Shown here one piece after another: positions 48,146 to 60,851 of a stretch of 64,000 bases of DNA. Both the position numbers and the translations under genes were made by a program. The stretch covers positions 29,933,609 through 29,997,608 of the forward strand of contig CM025855.1 in NCBI GenBank assembly GCA_003952965.2, read 5' to 3'. A model generated the notes under the pieces. It was not told where the DNA came from. It made no database searches and saw only the letters and a list, made by a program, of their open reading frames with translations. This DNA comes from Morella rubra. Taxonomy: Eukaryota > Streptophyta > Magnoliopsida > Fagales > Myricaceae. The number at the start of each line of letters is the position of its first letter. Position 1 is the first letter of the stretch.

Positions 48146-51100
48146 TTTTATAAACAAGTTTAAAAAAGTTTAATTGTAAAAATGTTTTTATTGAAATTTG
48201 TAAAAAAATAAAGACTGAGAAGATTTGATAAAACTTTATAATGAAAAAGTAATGGAGTTTGTTGAAGAGTAAGATGAGATAAGATTTGATATTATTATTT
48301 TTTTTCATGAAAAAATATTGAAGTTAGTGTGCAAAAAGTGTTGGAATTTGCGTTAAAATTATGAGATTTTGATGTTTGGTTGTAAAATTTTGAATTTTTT
48401 GCTAACCAAACAGTGATGTACTTAGCAAGAAATTTTTTTAAGAATTTTTAGTTTGTATGAAAAATTTTGAGAGTTTGATTTTTTATGAGATTTGTAAAAA
48501 GTTAGTGAAAAAAGTTTAAGAATGTTGATTGTAATTTTGATGGAAGTTTTTAACGAGAGAAAATGTGTTTAAAAAGTAATTAAGAGATAAGATTTGATAT
48601 AGTTTTTTTATTAAAAAATATTGAAGTTGGTATATGAAAATGTATTGGAATTTGTGTGAAAATTTTCAATTTTGATGTTTGGTTATTTTTTTTTTCATAA
48701 ATAAACATTATCAAAATTTTAATAATGGTCTCTCTCCAAACTTTTCTACTATTTATCCATCAATTATCACAAAACTTAAAAAAAAAAACATATCTCAAAT
48801 TTTTTTTCTTATCATTAAAAAATATAAACAAGTTGTTATTTCCAATATACCAACTCCAAAGATTATTTGGTATATTGACTGTATTTGCTTTTTACGTTCT
48901 TGAACTTTCGTATATATATACACGTGATTAAAGTTCAATTCTACCCAGCCCGTAAACCGTGTGGTGGTCCCGATTTTTACGGCTTCATCACACTGTTCAC
49001 GCGCCGGTTAGAATTGGACTTTGACCAAAAACCTGCACAGAAATTAGAAGTGAATAGGGAGCTTTACTATAAGGTCAGTCTCCAATGTTCAAGTTAGTTA
49101 TTTTTTTTCTTTTTTTTTATCCCCTTACCTGTTCAGGTCTAGATCTCTACATCTACTGGGCGCTTCTAAGAAAGAAATGGTTGTTAGGTGGCTGATACGA
49201 TAGCCCACGTCGCTTTTGGCGGACATCCACTGCTAAAGATAAGAGTCTTCTACATTGGAATGGTGTAAAAGTTGGTGTTTGAGAGATGATTCTTTTCATT
49301 TCTCCCAAGGCAAGTGAGGTACTCTTTTCGGGGCACGAGCCGGGTAAGGCCGTAGGAAGACCAGTATGGGGTTTTTTATCCTCTTTTTACTTTAGCCAAT
49401 GGGCTTTTCAAAGTGGCCTGCCCCAAAAGAAGCGCCTTCAGGCTGGGCCTGTGGATACCGAAATGAATAGAATTAAAATGACTTATTTCTAGTTTAATTT
49501 TGGTATATATTGGAATAAATAAAATATATAATAAATAGTTATCTAAAATAAAATTACAACATTCTAAAATTATGGGTATAAAAAAAAGATTTGAGCACTA
49601 TTTTTAAATTACAATGTTTTAACCTATCTAAAATAAAATAAATATTCACTTAAAATTTAAAGTAAAATTATAAAATTTTGAAGCATATTTTATTAAAATA
49701 ATAAAAACAACCGGAATCGGAAAATTCCGTTAATTCTGTCGGAATTTCTGGTTTCGATTTTGAAAAATTGTAAAACTTACATTCCAATTTCTGTATGTGT
49801 CAGAACGGAACCGGAATTATTAGAACTTGAAATTTTGATATTGGCTGGATTTTTGCCCACCCTTAATCAAATGTTAATTGTTATATGACCTTCATGACAG
49901 TGATCCTTAGGTGTAAGGGGCAAAGCCAGAATTTGGCTTTTGAGGGGTCAAAATAGAATATTGAAATTTTTGAAAAGGCCGATGTAAAAGGAAACAAGTA
50001 AAACTTTAATTCTCGGAGAGATATGCGTTCAAGGAACGTATTGATTGAAAATTGTAAACCGCTGGCAAACAAAGTTCAAGACAGCGGAGTACACAGTACC
50101 TTGCATTATGGAGACCCGTGTGGCAACATTAATTGATGTTTCTAGCCGTTGAAGGGAAAAAGGCCAAAAAGATAGTAGTGAGATTGGGCCACTTTTATAT
50201 GTTCTCGTTTGCTTGAATCAAAGGGAAAAACAGCCGGACATGCAAGGTGACTTCGTGTTTCGGCTATGACTTTGTATTTTTAACTCTATAAAAATTTGGT
50301 ATCTTCGACATCCATAGATAGTTAATATAAAAAACTAGAAGTTCCATGTGGATGCAAACTTCGAACACCAAACAAGTTAGCATGAACTAGATTTGTATAG
50401 AGTTAAAAACTGTATTCTTCGAAACTTCCAAAAGGAAACTTGGGCTTCTATATATATAGTCAAAAAATATTAATATATCTCCTATGGACATGTACCTCTT
50501 CATTTCGTATATATCAATTTGAATATTAATTAAACTTCTAGAGTTCCAAACAACATGGGCACCGACACATAGATCCTAGGAACACAAACGATGTTATCCA
50601 CGAATAAATAAATAAATAAAAATGAACAAACGATTAGTTTATGGTCGATGTTACGTGAATGCAGATATAGAGCCTACTTAAACATATTATGGAGGTTTTG
50701 TTTATCGAAATTTTGAGGAATATTTTCAAAATTTTAGAAATCTTTTGAATGTTGAAGTTTATTGGGATTTGTGAAAAGTGTGAAGTATATATATAAAATA
50801 TGAAATTTATTAAGATTTGTAAAAATGTTTAATATTGTAATGAAATTTTGAATCCCAACAAATTAGCAAACAACGGCCTCCATATATACAAGAAGGCGGT
50901 AAGACTTCTGCTGCTAATAATAACTGGGAGAGAGAAATTCTTTTGGTTGAGTGGGCTGGAATTGAGCCCATCTTCTTGGTTCGGAGTCCGGACGAAGGCA
51001 TTAAGGCTACAAAGAGCAGGGCTACACGAGGCACACGCCCATGCCCATAACTTTATTAAATTCAGCTTGCGGGGCAGGTTGACCCAAGATGTTTTTGTCC

Positions 51101-52880
51101 TATTCTGTTCATGTACGCACGCGGAAACCAAGGCATGTTTTTTTAAAAAAAAAAAAGTAGATTTTTTTTTTTTTTTCAATTTAAGAATTTTGTAGATTAG
51201 GAGTTTTTAGATATGTTTTTTGAAAATTTAAAATTGGTAAATTTTTTAAAGATGTTTAATTTTTATTAATTTGTAAAAAAGTATAGAAAGATAATTTGAT
51301 ATAATTGTTTAATAAGAAAAATATTGGAGTTAGGTGAAAAAATATAGAGAAGATTTGTTATAATTTTATTTTTTTGAAAAGATATTGTAGTTTATGTGAA
51401 AAGTTGTGAAATTTGTGTAAAAGTTCATTGATGTTTGTGTATGAATTTTTTATATTTGGATGTTTTTTGTAAATTTTGTTGAATATATTTGTATTATAGA
51501 ATATTTTTGCAAAGAAGATGCCTCAAATCTTGTGAAGGGTGTTTATCAAATCCAAACTAAGAGCACGTTGCCTGAACGTAAGATCTATATAAATTCCTTT
51601 ATTTGTGGGCAAAAATTTCAATAAACAATTAGAATTTTTAATTCTAATGTAAGATTCTAATGTCATTTTTTACAATTTTCGGAATCAAAACTAGAACCTA
51701 AAATTCCAGCGAAATTACCGAAATTTCTAAGGTCTAGCTTTTTTTTTTTAAATAAGATAAAAATAATATTCAAAATAAAGTATAACATATATAATTTGAT
51801 TGAATTTTTATTTTAGAATCTAATTTTGGATGAATATTTTAAATTTATTGTTAATTTACGATGAATAACTAAAAAATTTTCGATTCCTATTTTTCTAATA
51901 AAAAAATAAGGCTCAAAATAAAATATAACATATGAAATTTGATTGAAATGTTTATTTTAAAATTTAGATTTTGGTCGAATGTTACTAAATTTATTGATGA
52001 ATAATAGGAAAAAATTTCAAAAATTCAATTCAAAAAATATTTTTAGCTCATTGGGCCAAAAAAAAAATATGTCCAAAAAAGTCTACATGTCAAATTGAAA
52101 TTATGGGTTCCAATTCCGAAAATTCCAGTTCTGTTATAGTAAAATATCGGAATAGAACCAGAGCAAAAAAAATTACATTTCAGTGAGTCCTGGAATAAAA
52201 TCGGAATTGGTCATTCTGGTTCCATCCGTTCCGATACCTACTCTTAAAATTCCTCTCCAAAGTGATGTCTTATTATAAGAATAATTGTAACTAAATTCGA
52301 GAGCTGAACTTGATAATATCTGCTTACCGAACACGATGATTACTATCTGATGGTCATATTTGGTTGGTGGGTACTAATTTTTTCTACAGAAAGAAACAAA
52401 TGCCTCATATACTCATTAACCTGAAGGTTCCTCCATTTGAACAAAACGCTGTTTTCTCTCTCTCTCTAGCTGTTTTTTTAAGGCAAACAAAACTTCATTA
52501 GAGACAGGAAATGAAAAATATACATATAAACAAATCCAAACCTAACCTAAAACAAAAATTCTAAAACCCCACGATCACAAAAAAAAAGAAAAAAAAAAAA
52601 AAAATCTACCATCATACATCCAAACACATAGGATAAACCCGCTACATGTAAATCGACAAGCACCTAAGACATGATTGCAACCAAGATAGCTGAGAATTTT
52701 GGTGACGCTAAAACAGTAAGCAGCAAAGCGCGTCAGATGAGTAAGACAATCCTAATGATCCCGTAGGTACACAGCGTGACGATAAGAGCTTTATTCAAAC
52801 ATTCGGCAATTTTGCACAAATTAACCATTTGCAAAGAACAGACCGAAGTTTTCGGGACGAATTTGGTACCTGTCATGAGG
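48146..52880. repeat. AT-rich repeat-filled intergenic region
   Basis: Several related AT-rich blocks occur: 48170–48410 and 48420–48690 (both with aagatttgatat, aaatattgaagtt and tttgatgtttggtt), with a weaker relative at 51180–51460. Two blocks share an unusual ggaaccggaatt/attccgg wording, at about 49700–49850 and 51640–52250. A gcaaagccagaatttggctttt stretch near 49920 resembles common plant dispersed repeats. A retroposon-like 3' tail (T tract, then aaaacttcattagagacagg) lies near 52475–52600. No gene can be supported. Confidence 0.5.
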
Positions 52881-52895
52881 ACCGGTATCCTCTGT

Positions 52896-53060
52896 GACCG
52901 AATTGCAGGGGCAATTCGGAGAGATAGACTGAGAGATAGGTGTGGTCCCCACGGTGGGACCCACACTGCCGGGCAATGTGATACTGTTCGGGCAGTGTGG
53001 GTCCCGCATCTCTCTCTCGCCCTCTCTCCGAATTGCTTGCGCCTGCAATTCGGGTCATCC
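52896..53060. mobile_element. Nested fold-back (MITE-like) element in the HIPP promoter region
   Basis: The outer arms share ccgaattgcagg and caattcggagagag in inverted orientation (about 52898–52930 against 53015–53054). Inside them is a second, near-perfect stem: gggacccacactgcc at 52956–52970 pairs with ggcagtgtgggtccc at 52991–53005 around an 18–20 base loop. The element ends about 600 bases upstream of the HIPP start codon. No target duplication could be defined with confidence, so the transposon superfamily is not assigned. Confidence 0.7.
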
Positions 53061-53524
53061 CCGACCCCCGTGTTTATATTGGCAAATCCTGGGACAACTC
53101 CCACCACACACGGTCTTAAAATCTTATCCCAAGCCCATAATCTTCAAAGTGGACCCAGCACTTGGGTAATCGCAGCACCATCACGTGGGACCCAATATAA
53201 AAGTGCAGGTCCCACCCCCCACCACCAACACCATTAAAGCAAAACTTCAATTTCTTTGAAAGCGCGTGGATGTAACAGCTCATCTCGCGCCCAAAAACAC
53301 TGCGGGGTCGCCCAGGTCGGTGAAATGGATAACCCCCCACCCCCCCCCCAATCGACGAGTATTCAGTTTCTAGCCGACCTTGTTAGCTGGAGCCTAGGAA
53401 GACGCGTGGCAAGACCCAGTTCGACGGGCCAAGTATCAGACGATCCAGATTTGTTTATACGAGATCTAATAGCGGACGGCCCAGATTTGAAGTGGGACCG
53501 TAGAAGCTCCTCTGTGAGCTTTGC

Positions 53525-53532
53525 TTATAAAG
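53525..53532 (+). promoter_or_regulatory. Candidate TATA box of the HIPP gene
   Basis: The motif TTATAAAG lies 130 bases before the ATG at 53663, which would place the transcription start near 53560 and give a leader of about 100 bases. The preceding 300 bases are GC-richer than the surroundings. Confidence 0.5.
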
Positions 53533-53662
53533 GTGGAGTGACCCCAGAGGTCTACCACACTATCATTATCACTCGGGACTAAAGAATACGAGATATTTTT
53601 GGCGACTCTTCTTATAACCATTTCCATTTCCAAGCTATCGTGTGGTTTGCAGCGACAGAGAG

Positions 53663-54878
53663 ATGGGTGCTTTGGATCATTTTTCCAACATCTTCGATTG
53701 CACTTCTCATAACAAAAGGCTCAAGAAACGCAGGCAATTGCAGGTGCATAACTTCTCCATAGCTCCTAAAAACAAGCTTTTTATTTCGTTTGGCTATGCA
53801 ATTTTCAGAGCCGTAGAGAAAGTTCGTCATTACATTAGATTTGCCTTCCTCTTTGCTTGATATTTATGGTTAACTGTTTGGATCTTGCTCTCCGGCAGAC
53901 ATGTCCAAAGTTCGCATCTAGTAAAGCCATCCAAACTAGGAAATCTTTTTATCTTAAAGACTCTGAAAGTGGGCGTTTGGTTAATTTTTTGATTACACGT
54001 TCCAGTGTTTCCCTTTACATGAAAAAATGGATTTCCCCAAAATTCCTCAGAAACCGTATGACTGTTGGGGTCCCCCGCTCATGCTACAAGATCGCCCCGC
54101 CCCCTAGACTCGGCCTACGTCGAGCACAAATGTCCTCGACAGGCCTAAAACCATGTCGTATTGCTACGATCTAGTGTCCTGAGCTGAAGCTTTTTCCTGA
54201 CTAGTCTGTGACCGTAGTACTGGCCGGAATGCACCACACCCTGTAAAAATAAGCGGGCCCTACCTGTTAGAATCTGATCCTCCGTTAGCCTGATATTTCC
54301 GTTTCTGTAAAAAAAAAAAAAAAGATATCTTCCGTTTCTGACAGCTCCATTGACGTAGCAGAGGGGAAAAAAAAAAAAAAATAAAAAAAAAAAGGAGGAC
54401 TTGACTCTCGGGGTTCTAGTGTGAATGCTCGCAAATACGTATAGAGTTTGCCAGCTGTAAATAAAACTGTTTGGCTGCTTTTGTGATTGGACAGACGGTG
54501 GAGATCAAGGTGAAAATGGACTGCGAAGGATGTGAGCGTAAGGTGAAGAGAGCCGTGGAGGGAATGAAGGGTGTGAACCAAGTTGATGTGGAGCGCAAGG
54601 CCAACAAACTCACGGTCATCGGATACGTAGAACCCTCGAAGGTGGTGGCCCGCGTGGCTCATCGAACGGGCAAGAAGGCCGAGATTTGGCCGTACGTGCC
54701 TTACGGCGAAGTTGCTCACCCCTATGCACAGGGAGTCTACGACAGGAAGGCCCCAGCTGGGTACGTGCGAAACGTGGAGGACCCGCAGATGTCGCAACTG
54801 GGACGTGCGAGCTCCCTCGAGGTGCGGTACACTACAGCTTTCAGTGATGAGAACCCCGCCGCATGTGCCGTAATGTGA
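53663..54878 (+). CDS. Heavy-metal-associated isoprenylated plant protein (HIPP)
   Basis: Two exons, 53663–53743 (27 codons, MGALDHFSNIFDC…) and 54495–54878, join in frame to 154 residues. The HMA domain begins at residue 28 with the metal-binding MDCEGCERK (Cys37, Cys40), and continues through GMKGVNQVDVERK and GYVEPSKVVARV. The conserved WPYVPY…AHPYAQGVYDRKAPAGYVR block follows. The protein ends CAVM, a CaaX box for farnesylation. Family knowledge: HIPPs of this clade bind Cd, Cu or Zn and attach to membranes through the prenyl group. The intron (53744–54494) contains long A tracts near 54309 and 54370. The open frame on the opposite strand of exon 2 is a shadow. Closest to the HIPP20–27 cluster, exact member uncertain. 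Confidence 0.95.
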
Positions 54879-57291
54879 TCGACATAAATGCTTTTAGTAG
54901 CAAGGAACGAAGCGGTAATTAAACAAAGAACAGAGTGCTGCTTATGCAATAGAATTCTCTTAGGTTTGTAGGTCCGTAGGCCTGTTTTTCTTCTTGGGAT
55001 TTGTGTTGCTGCAAATTTGTTTTCATTTTTGGTCGGCTTGTTCTTTTTTATTGTTTCTTAAGCGTTGGTTAGGGACTTTATTTTGTAATTAAAGAATCAA
55101 AGTGTTTTCTAAGAAAAAAAAAAAAAAAAAAAAACCTAATAATGGGTCACTTGGTTGTTACATAATTCATTATCCAGTGGATAGTAATAAAAAATCTAGT
55201 ATTTTTTGTCCTAGTAATTTTAAGTTAGGGCTGTTATCCAAACCCCACGGATGTCTAAGGTGCCGGTTTTTTGGCCAAAAACCAGGCACCTCACACCGTT
55301 TGTTCCAACGTTTAATTAAAATAATTCTACCACCCTACACACTACACCGTAAGGGCAAAAACCCTTGCTCACACTTAGCCAGCTTGACTCGCTGGGTACA
55401 CGGTTCCATTTAGCCTTCACATGCATTCTATACTAGACCCATAGTAGCAAGCATTTGAATGATCGATAGCGCCGTTTCCGGCTCTCTCCCATATTCATTA
55501 TTGGGCATTTTTTATTTAGGGCCATTTTACACAGTTAGTCCACAATGTACTTTTTTTCTTTTTTTCTTCTTGGTCCATTAAACAACTATCATTAACAAAT
55601 TTAAGGTTGGTTTCTTTTGTTCCGGTTACCCTAAAAACAACAGCTATAATGGAAAAAACACATTACAAACCAATAGAATAATATCTAATTTAATTTCAAT
55701 AGACAACTGGTACAATTAGACACTCTAAAAACCCACTAAACACAAAATTTATTTTTTTTTGTTTTCTTAACAAAATTCCTCAAATTTAATCCAATATAAA
55801 ACTTAAACAACAACATATAATCGGGCGAAAACATCTCAACAATAATATATGTCCCTAATATTGCTTCAATTATAACAAATTAAAATTACAAACCTATATC
55901 ACTAAAAAACCCTAGTGATAAGATTACTTGTTTCTTAGTTTTTCATATAGAAAAACTATCCCACACAATTTATTCAAGGTTACCAAATAGCCCTAAAACA
56001 CCAACCACAATATGGAAAAAAAACATTCAACAATAATTTATTAATCCCTAATACTTTCAATAGAACAAATTAAAATAAAAAAACCCATTGATTTTTTAAC
56101 AACATACATAAATAAATCAGTTGCCCCATTGAACAGACACACCACGGCCACTCGGGCAAAATCATCCAGGGGCGGCAGACGTCGTGAGTCGGGGGGAGAG
56201 GAGAGGATGGGAGGAGAGAAGAGAGAGACTCGCATGCAGGGGGAGCAGAGGAGCAGGGCGAGGCGGGGGTGGGGGTTGCCTTGTCCGAAACTGCCCCGGA
56301 AGGGGGGAAAATTATGAGATTGTCTGATTTTGCCTATTTTCCCGGGTCCGATGGGGGGATAGTGGTGATTCGTATTCCCAATAGAATAATAATCTCTATT
56401 ATTTCCTCCCATAGCATCAACTAGCCACAGCCATACAGGGTGTTTTGTGCTTGGAAATACACAAAAAGAAAATTAAATGAATTTCATAACAATTCTAAAA
56501 AAATTAAGGCACAGACTCGCGCCCTTGTTTTGGGTTGGGCGGCGAGTTCACCTGTTAACGGGTCTTATGCGTTCTGGATACATGGGAGTCCGATCCTTAT
56601 GACTAACCGGGTAGATGGTACAATCTGTAAATTACAGCGTGGTGCGGAAGTTTTGATTCCTTATGTTCGGCTAGAATAGCCTCGCCATTCATATCAAGCA
56701 AGACATTGGGCAATTTAGGGGTCCTATTCCAATCTATGTCGCGTTCGTCCTCCACGGTAAACCCGGGAAAACCCCGGCCCAACGTCTCATCAACAAAGAA
56801 TCTACGTATGCGATAATACTTCACATTCACTCCGTGTGAGTTCAGTCATCGCTTAGATGCCTGTTTTTTTGCCTGCTTTTAGTTGTCGGGGCTAGCTCAC
56901 AACTGATTAGCCGTGGATCGGACCGGGTTTTGTCGACAGATTCCCAAAAAAAAAAACCTCTTCAAACCATATTTGTCCCACTCTTACAATGGAGGTCACC
57001 AGTGAAATACTGCTCCCAGCGAATGAATATATCGGAGAGTCAGTTCGCGGCTGGCAAACTAGACCCAAAATCAAAAGGTTAGAGTCTCACGTGTCCCGAA
57101 GCGGTTGTTCCTCAAAATTCCTTGAAAAATTAGCTTATTTTACTTGAGTGTACTAGCCTCCCACCAGATAGATCACGGTGCCAATCCATAGGGTGATCTA
57201 TCAGAGCCGGTGGCTTCAATGGACAACGGGACTGGACATAGCTTGGCAATGTGACTGGGTATACGATGCTCACCCTTACAACATCCTTTAT
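54879..57291. other. Intergenic DNA up to the second gap
   Basis: After the HIPP 3' flank (A tract near 55114–55133) come diverged AT-rich repeats at 55590–56110, in which aacaataat…cctaatatt/ctttcaatag wording recurs about every 150–250 bases. A purine-rich GC patch (about 56160–56310) follows. The final 700 bases before the gap read irregularly and show no match to the N-terminal half of the bHLH gene that starts within the gap. Confidence 0.4.
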
Positions 57292-58291
57292 NNNNNNNNN
57301 NNNNNNNNNNNNNNNNNNNNNNNNNNNNNNNNNNNNNNNNNNNNNNNNNNNNNNNNNNNNNNNNNNNNNNNNNNNNNNNNNNNNNNNNNNNNNNNNNNNN
57401 NNNNNNNNNNNNNNNNNNNNNNNNNNNNNNNNNNNNNNNNNNNNNNNNNNNNNNNNNNNNNNNNNNNNNNNNNNNNNNNNNNNNNNNNNNNNNNNNNNNN
57501 NNNNNNNNNNNNNNNNNNNNNNNNNNNNNNNNNNNNNNNNNNNNNNNNNNNNNNNNNNNNNNNNNNNNNNNNNNNNNNNNNNNNNNNNNNNNNNNNNNNN
57601 NNNNNNNNNNNNNNNNNNNNNNNNNNNNNNNNNNNNNNNNNNNNNNNNNNNNNNNNNNNNNNNNNNNNNNNNNNNNNNNNNNNNNNNNNNNNNNNNNNNN
57701 NNNNNNNNNNNNNNNNNNNNNNNNNNNNNNNNNNNNNNNNNNNNNNNNNNNNNNNNNNNNNNNNNNNNNNNNNNNNNNNNNNNNNNNNNNNNNNNNNNNN
57801 NNNNNNNNNNNNNNNNNNNNNNNNNNNNNNNNNNNNNNNNNNNNNNNNNNNNNNNNNNNNNNNNNNNNNNNNNNNNNNNNNNNNNNNNNNNNNNNNNNNN
57901 NNNNNNNNNNNNNNNNNNNNNNNNNNNNNNNNNNNNNNNNNNNNNNNNNNNNNNNNNNNNNNNNNNNNNNNNNNNNNNNNNNNNNNNNNNNNNNNNNNNN
58001 NNNNNNNNNNNNNNNNNNNNNNNNNNNNNNNNNNNNNNNNNNNNNNNNNNNNNNNNNNNNNNNNNNNNNNNNNNNNNNNNNNNNNNNNNNNNNNNNNNNN
58101 NNNNNNNNNNNNNNNNNNNNNNNNNNNNNNNNNNNNNNNNNNNNNNNNNNNNNNNNNNNNNNNNNNNNNNNNNNNNNNNNNNNNNNNNNNNNNNNNNNNN
58201 NNNNNNNNNNNNNNNNNNNNNNNNNNNNNNNNNNNNNNNNNNNNNNNNNNNNNNNNNNNNNNNNNNNNNNNNNNNNNNNNNNNNNNNNNNN
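57292..58291. other. Assembly gap (1000 N) removing the 5' end of the AMS-like gene
   Basis: Exactly 1000 unknown bases. The start codon, promoter and the first ~40 residues of the bHLH gene to the right are expected inside it. Open frames spanning the N run are artefacts. Confidence 0.98.
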
Positions 58292-60851
58292 GTTTATCGA
58301 GAGGATGGATTGCTGTTGTGCTGGGACAGACTACAGCCAAAATGCAGAACTTCATTTTCCTGTTTCTCCAGTCCTTCCATGCAGGGATACCTTGTTTCAG
58401 CATCCAAGAACTAATAGTTGTGACCTTCTAGCTCAACTGCCTTCTTCCCTGCCCTTGGACTCTGGGTATGTAATCCTTAAATATCAATTCAGTTATCTCT
58501 TAATCATTTGCAACTCGTTCCTTTCGCATTATCCACAATGTTTAATCTAATTAATTAAGGGTGTGACCTGGTGCAGAATTTTTGCACAGACCTTGATATC
58601 AAACAAACCTTGTTGGTTGAACTTTTCAAATAACACGGAATCAAGTGTTTCAGAAGTGAGTGCTCGATATCCTCTCTCCCTCTCTCTTCATTTTCTAGAA
58701 AACTAGAACTCAGATCGTAATTAGTCAATGAGTATTCTATTTGTTTTTTAATTAAGTATTGATTATCCTATTCACATTTGCAGGAAAGTACTGCTGGAAC
58801 TAGGGTTCTGATTCCATTGGCAGGAGGAGTACTTATTGAGCTGTTTGCTAGTAAGCAAGTATGATGTTTCTTAATTAATACCATGGTATTTCTTCATTAT
58901 GAACCTAACAAGTAGAAGAACATTTGTCAACACCCTCTCCTCCCGGGGTTTGCATGAGGAATATTGCGTAGCCTTTTCGTTGTTTATCTAAAGAAAAAGA
59001 TCTTTTGATGATGTCTAATATATTGGGAAAGCTATCTAATTAAACTGCTTTAATTTATATTTCAGGTTGCAGAAGATGAGCAAGTCATTGATCTTATCGC
59101 CGCCCAATGCAACATTTCAGTGGAGCAGGAGGCCCTGATATTGAGCAATATGGACACAAACTTCACTGATAATGTGAATGCAATTAGTGAAATCCAATCC
59201 AAGCCCTTTTTGAATGATGGAAATGATCCAAAGGATCCCAGCAATCATTTCCAGCCACGAGTTTCACCTGCTACACCATCAGAAACTCTGAGTCTACCCT
59301 ATGACATCTATGTCGACAGAATTCGCCTATGCGATTCTCCAATGAATTTCCTTCAGCAATTTAATTACAATTCTGAGGACAGATCCAAGAACGACATCTA
59401 CTATGAGGGATCACACAATTCATTCGCTTCTGACAAATCAACGGACCCAATATTTAAGTCTTCATCTGAGAAGGGGTGCCAATTACTAGATATGGATGCA
59501 TTACAGCAGTCCATGATGAATAGTTCACCAAACATGCATATGCAGTTTGTGGAGCCATTGTTGAACAAGGAGCAGCAGGGGAACGATAAGGATTCCAAGC
59601 ACGAGAGAGGGCGAACAGATTCAGTTTCGGATTGCAGTGATCAGTTTGACGATGAGGAGGATGCAAAGTATAGGCGCAGGACTGGCAAGGGGGCGCCACA
59701 GTCGAAAAACCTAGTTGCTGAAAGGAAGAGAAGAAAGAAGCTTAACGATAGGCTCTATGCACTCCGGGCTTTGGTGCCTAAGATTTCTAAGGTAACCACC
59801 TTAATTTAATCGTTTGCTTGCCGACAATAATAAAATGAAAAATTCATTGTATCTCGAAGTCTCTTAATTAAACCGATGCGAAAACTTTTTCAAATGATGT
59901 TGCATTTCTATTAATGCCGTGAGAAATGTTCAGTTGGATAGAGCTTCTATTCTGGGGGATGCAATTGAATTCGTGAAGGAGTTGAAGAAGCAAGAAAAAG
60001 AACTCCAAGATGAGCTTGAAGAGCATTCAGATGATGGAGGTAGAAACACAGTCACTGATGGCCTCAGCGTCCAATCCGAGATTCTAAACCAAATTAATGG
60101 GATCAATGTTGGGCCGAGGACTGAACATGATAAATCTCCAAATGGCATTCACATGGGAGGATCAGACCATGGCATGAGTGTGTGTAAACAAGATCAGGGC
60201 TCAGACAATACCAATGACAAGGCACAACAGATGGAGGTACGTACCGATCTACCATGTTCTTCTTTTCGTTCATTATTGGCTACCTATTTCCTTTTTATGT
60301 CATCGTGATCCAAGCGGAATGGGGCAAATTACAGCCGCAAGTGGAAGTGGCTCAGATAGATGGGAATGAGTTCTTTGTAAAAGTATTTTGCGAGCACAAG
60401 CCCGGTGGGTTCGTCAGATTAATGGAGGCACTGAACTCATTGGGTCTGGAAGTAACAAATGCCAACGTAACTAGCTTCAGAGGCCTCGTGTCCAATGTTT
60501 TCAAAGTAGAGGTGAGTTGCTTCTATCACGCGATTCTTTATTTAAAAAGAGGCCAACTTCATGCACAGGATCATAGATCTGAGATATTACTTGGCCAATT
60601 AAAGGAGTTGCTGATCTCTTGTTTATGTATTTCCTGGGTATAAGCAGAAAAGGGACAGTGAAATAGTTCAAGCTGATCACGTGAGGGACTCCTTGCTTGA
60701 GCTAACGCGCGACCCATCCAGAGGATGGCCCGAGATGGCTAAAGAATCAGAGAGCTGCGTCACCGATTATAATCCTAACTACCAGCAACACCTGCACAAC
60801 CACCATGCTAGTTCCTGCCACCACCGCAGCTTACACCATCTTCATAACTAA
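58292..60851 (+). CDS. AMS: bHLH transcription factor AMS (ABORTED MICROSPORES), 5' end missing
   Basis: Master regulator of tapetum and pollen-wall genes. Visible exons: 58292–58465 (partial), 58577–58655, 58784–58858, 59066–59791, 59934–60236, 60335–60511 and 60648–60851 (TAA), all in frame. Order: the N-terminal MYC-type domain from CCCAGTD and [11 protein letters not shown] through LPLDSGIFAQTL and RVLIPLAGG to [13 protein letters not shown]; an acidic middle; the bHLH with [19 protein letters not shown] and [18 protein letters not shown] split by an intron; an ACT-like C-terminal domain ([18 protein letters not shown] … EVTNANVT … SNVFKVEKRDSE); and a His/Asn-rich tail. The Leu rather than Met in KLDRAS and the His-rich tail match AMS. 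The exon 6 acceptor is ATTACAG at 60334; upstream AGs break the frame. The residue before MDCCC is Arg where Trp is usual, at the gap edge. Confidence 0.92.

Noticed and set aside
54285..54797. 170-codon minus-strand open frame rich in His and Leu
   Set aside because: It is the complement of HIPP exon 2, whose sense strand carries clear HMA and CaaX motifs.
56603..56830. 75-codon minus-strand open frame before the second gap
   Set aside because: Protein-like at first sight but without a family match, and it lies in irregular sequence of doubtful accuracy next to the gap.
57178..58431. Long open frames across the second N run on both strands
   Set aside because: Artefact of the gap. The real reading frame to the right is that of the AMS-like gene, which is a different frame.
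60307..60334. Earlier AG acceptors for AMS exon 6 (for example CCAAG before CGGAATGG)
   Set aside because: They change phase or add unmatched residues; the acceptor at 60334 joins ...QQME to PQVEVAQ as in AMS proteins.
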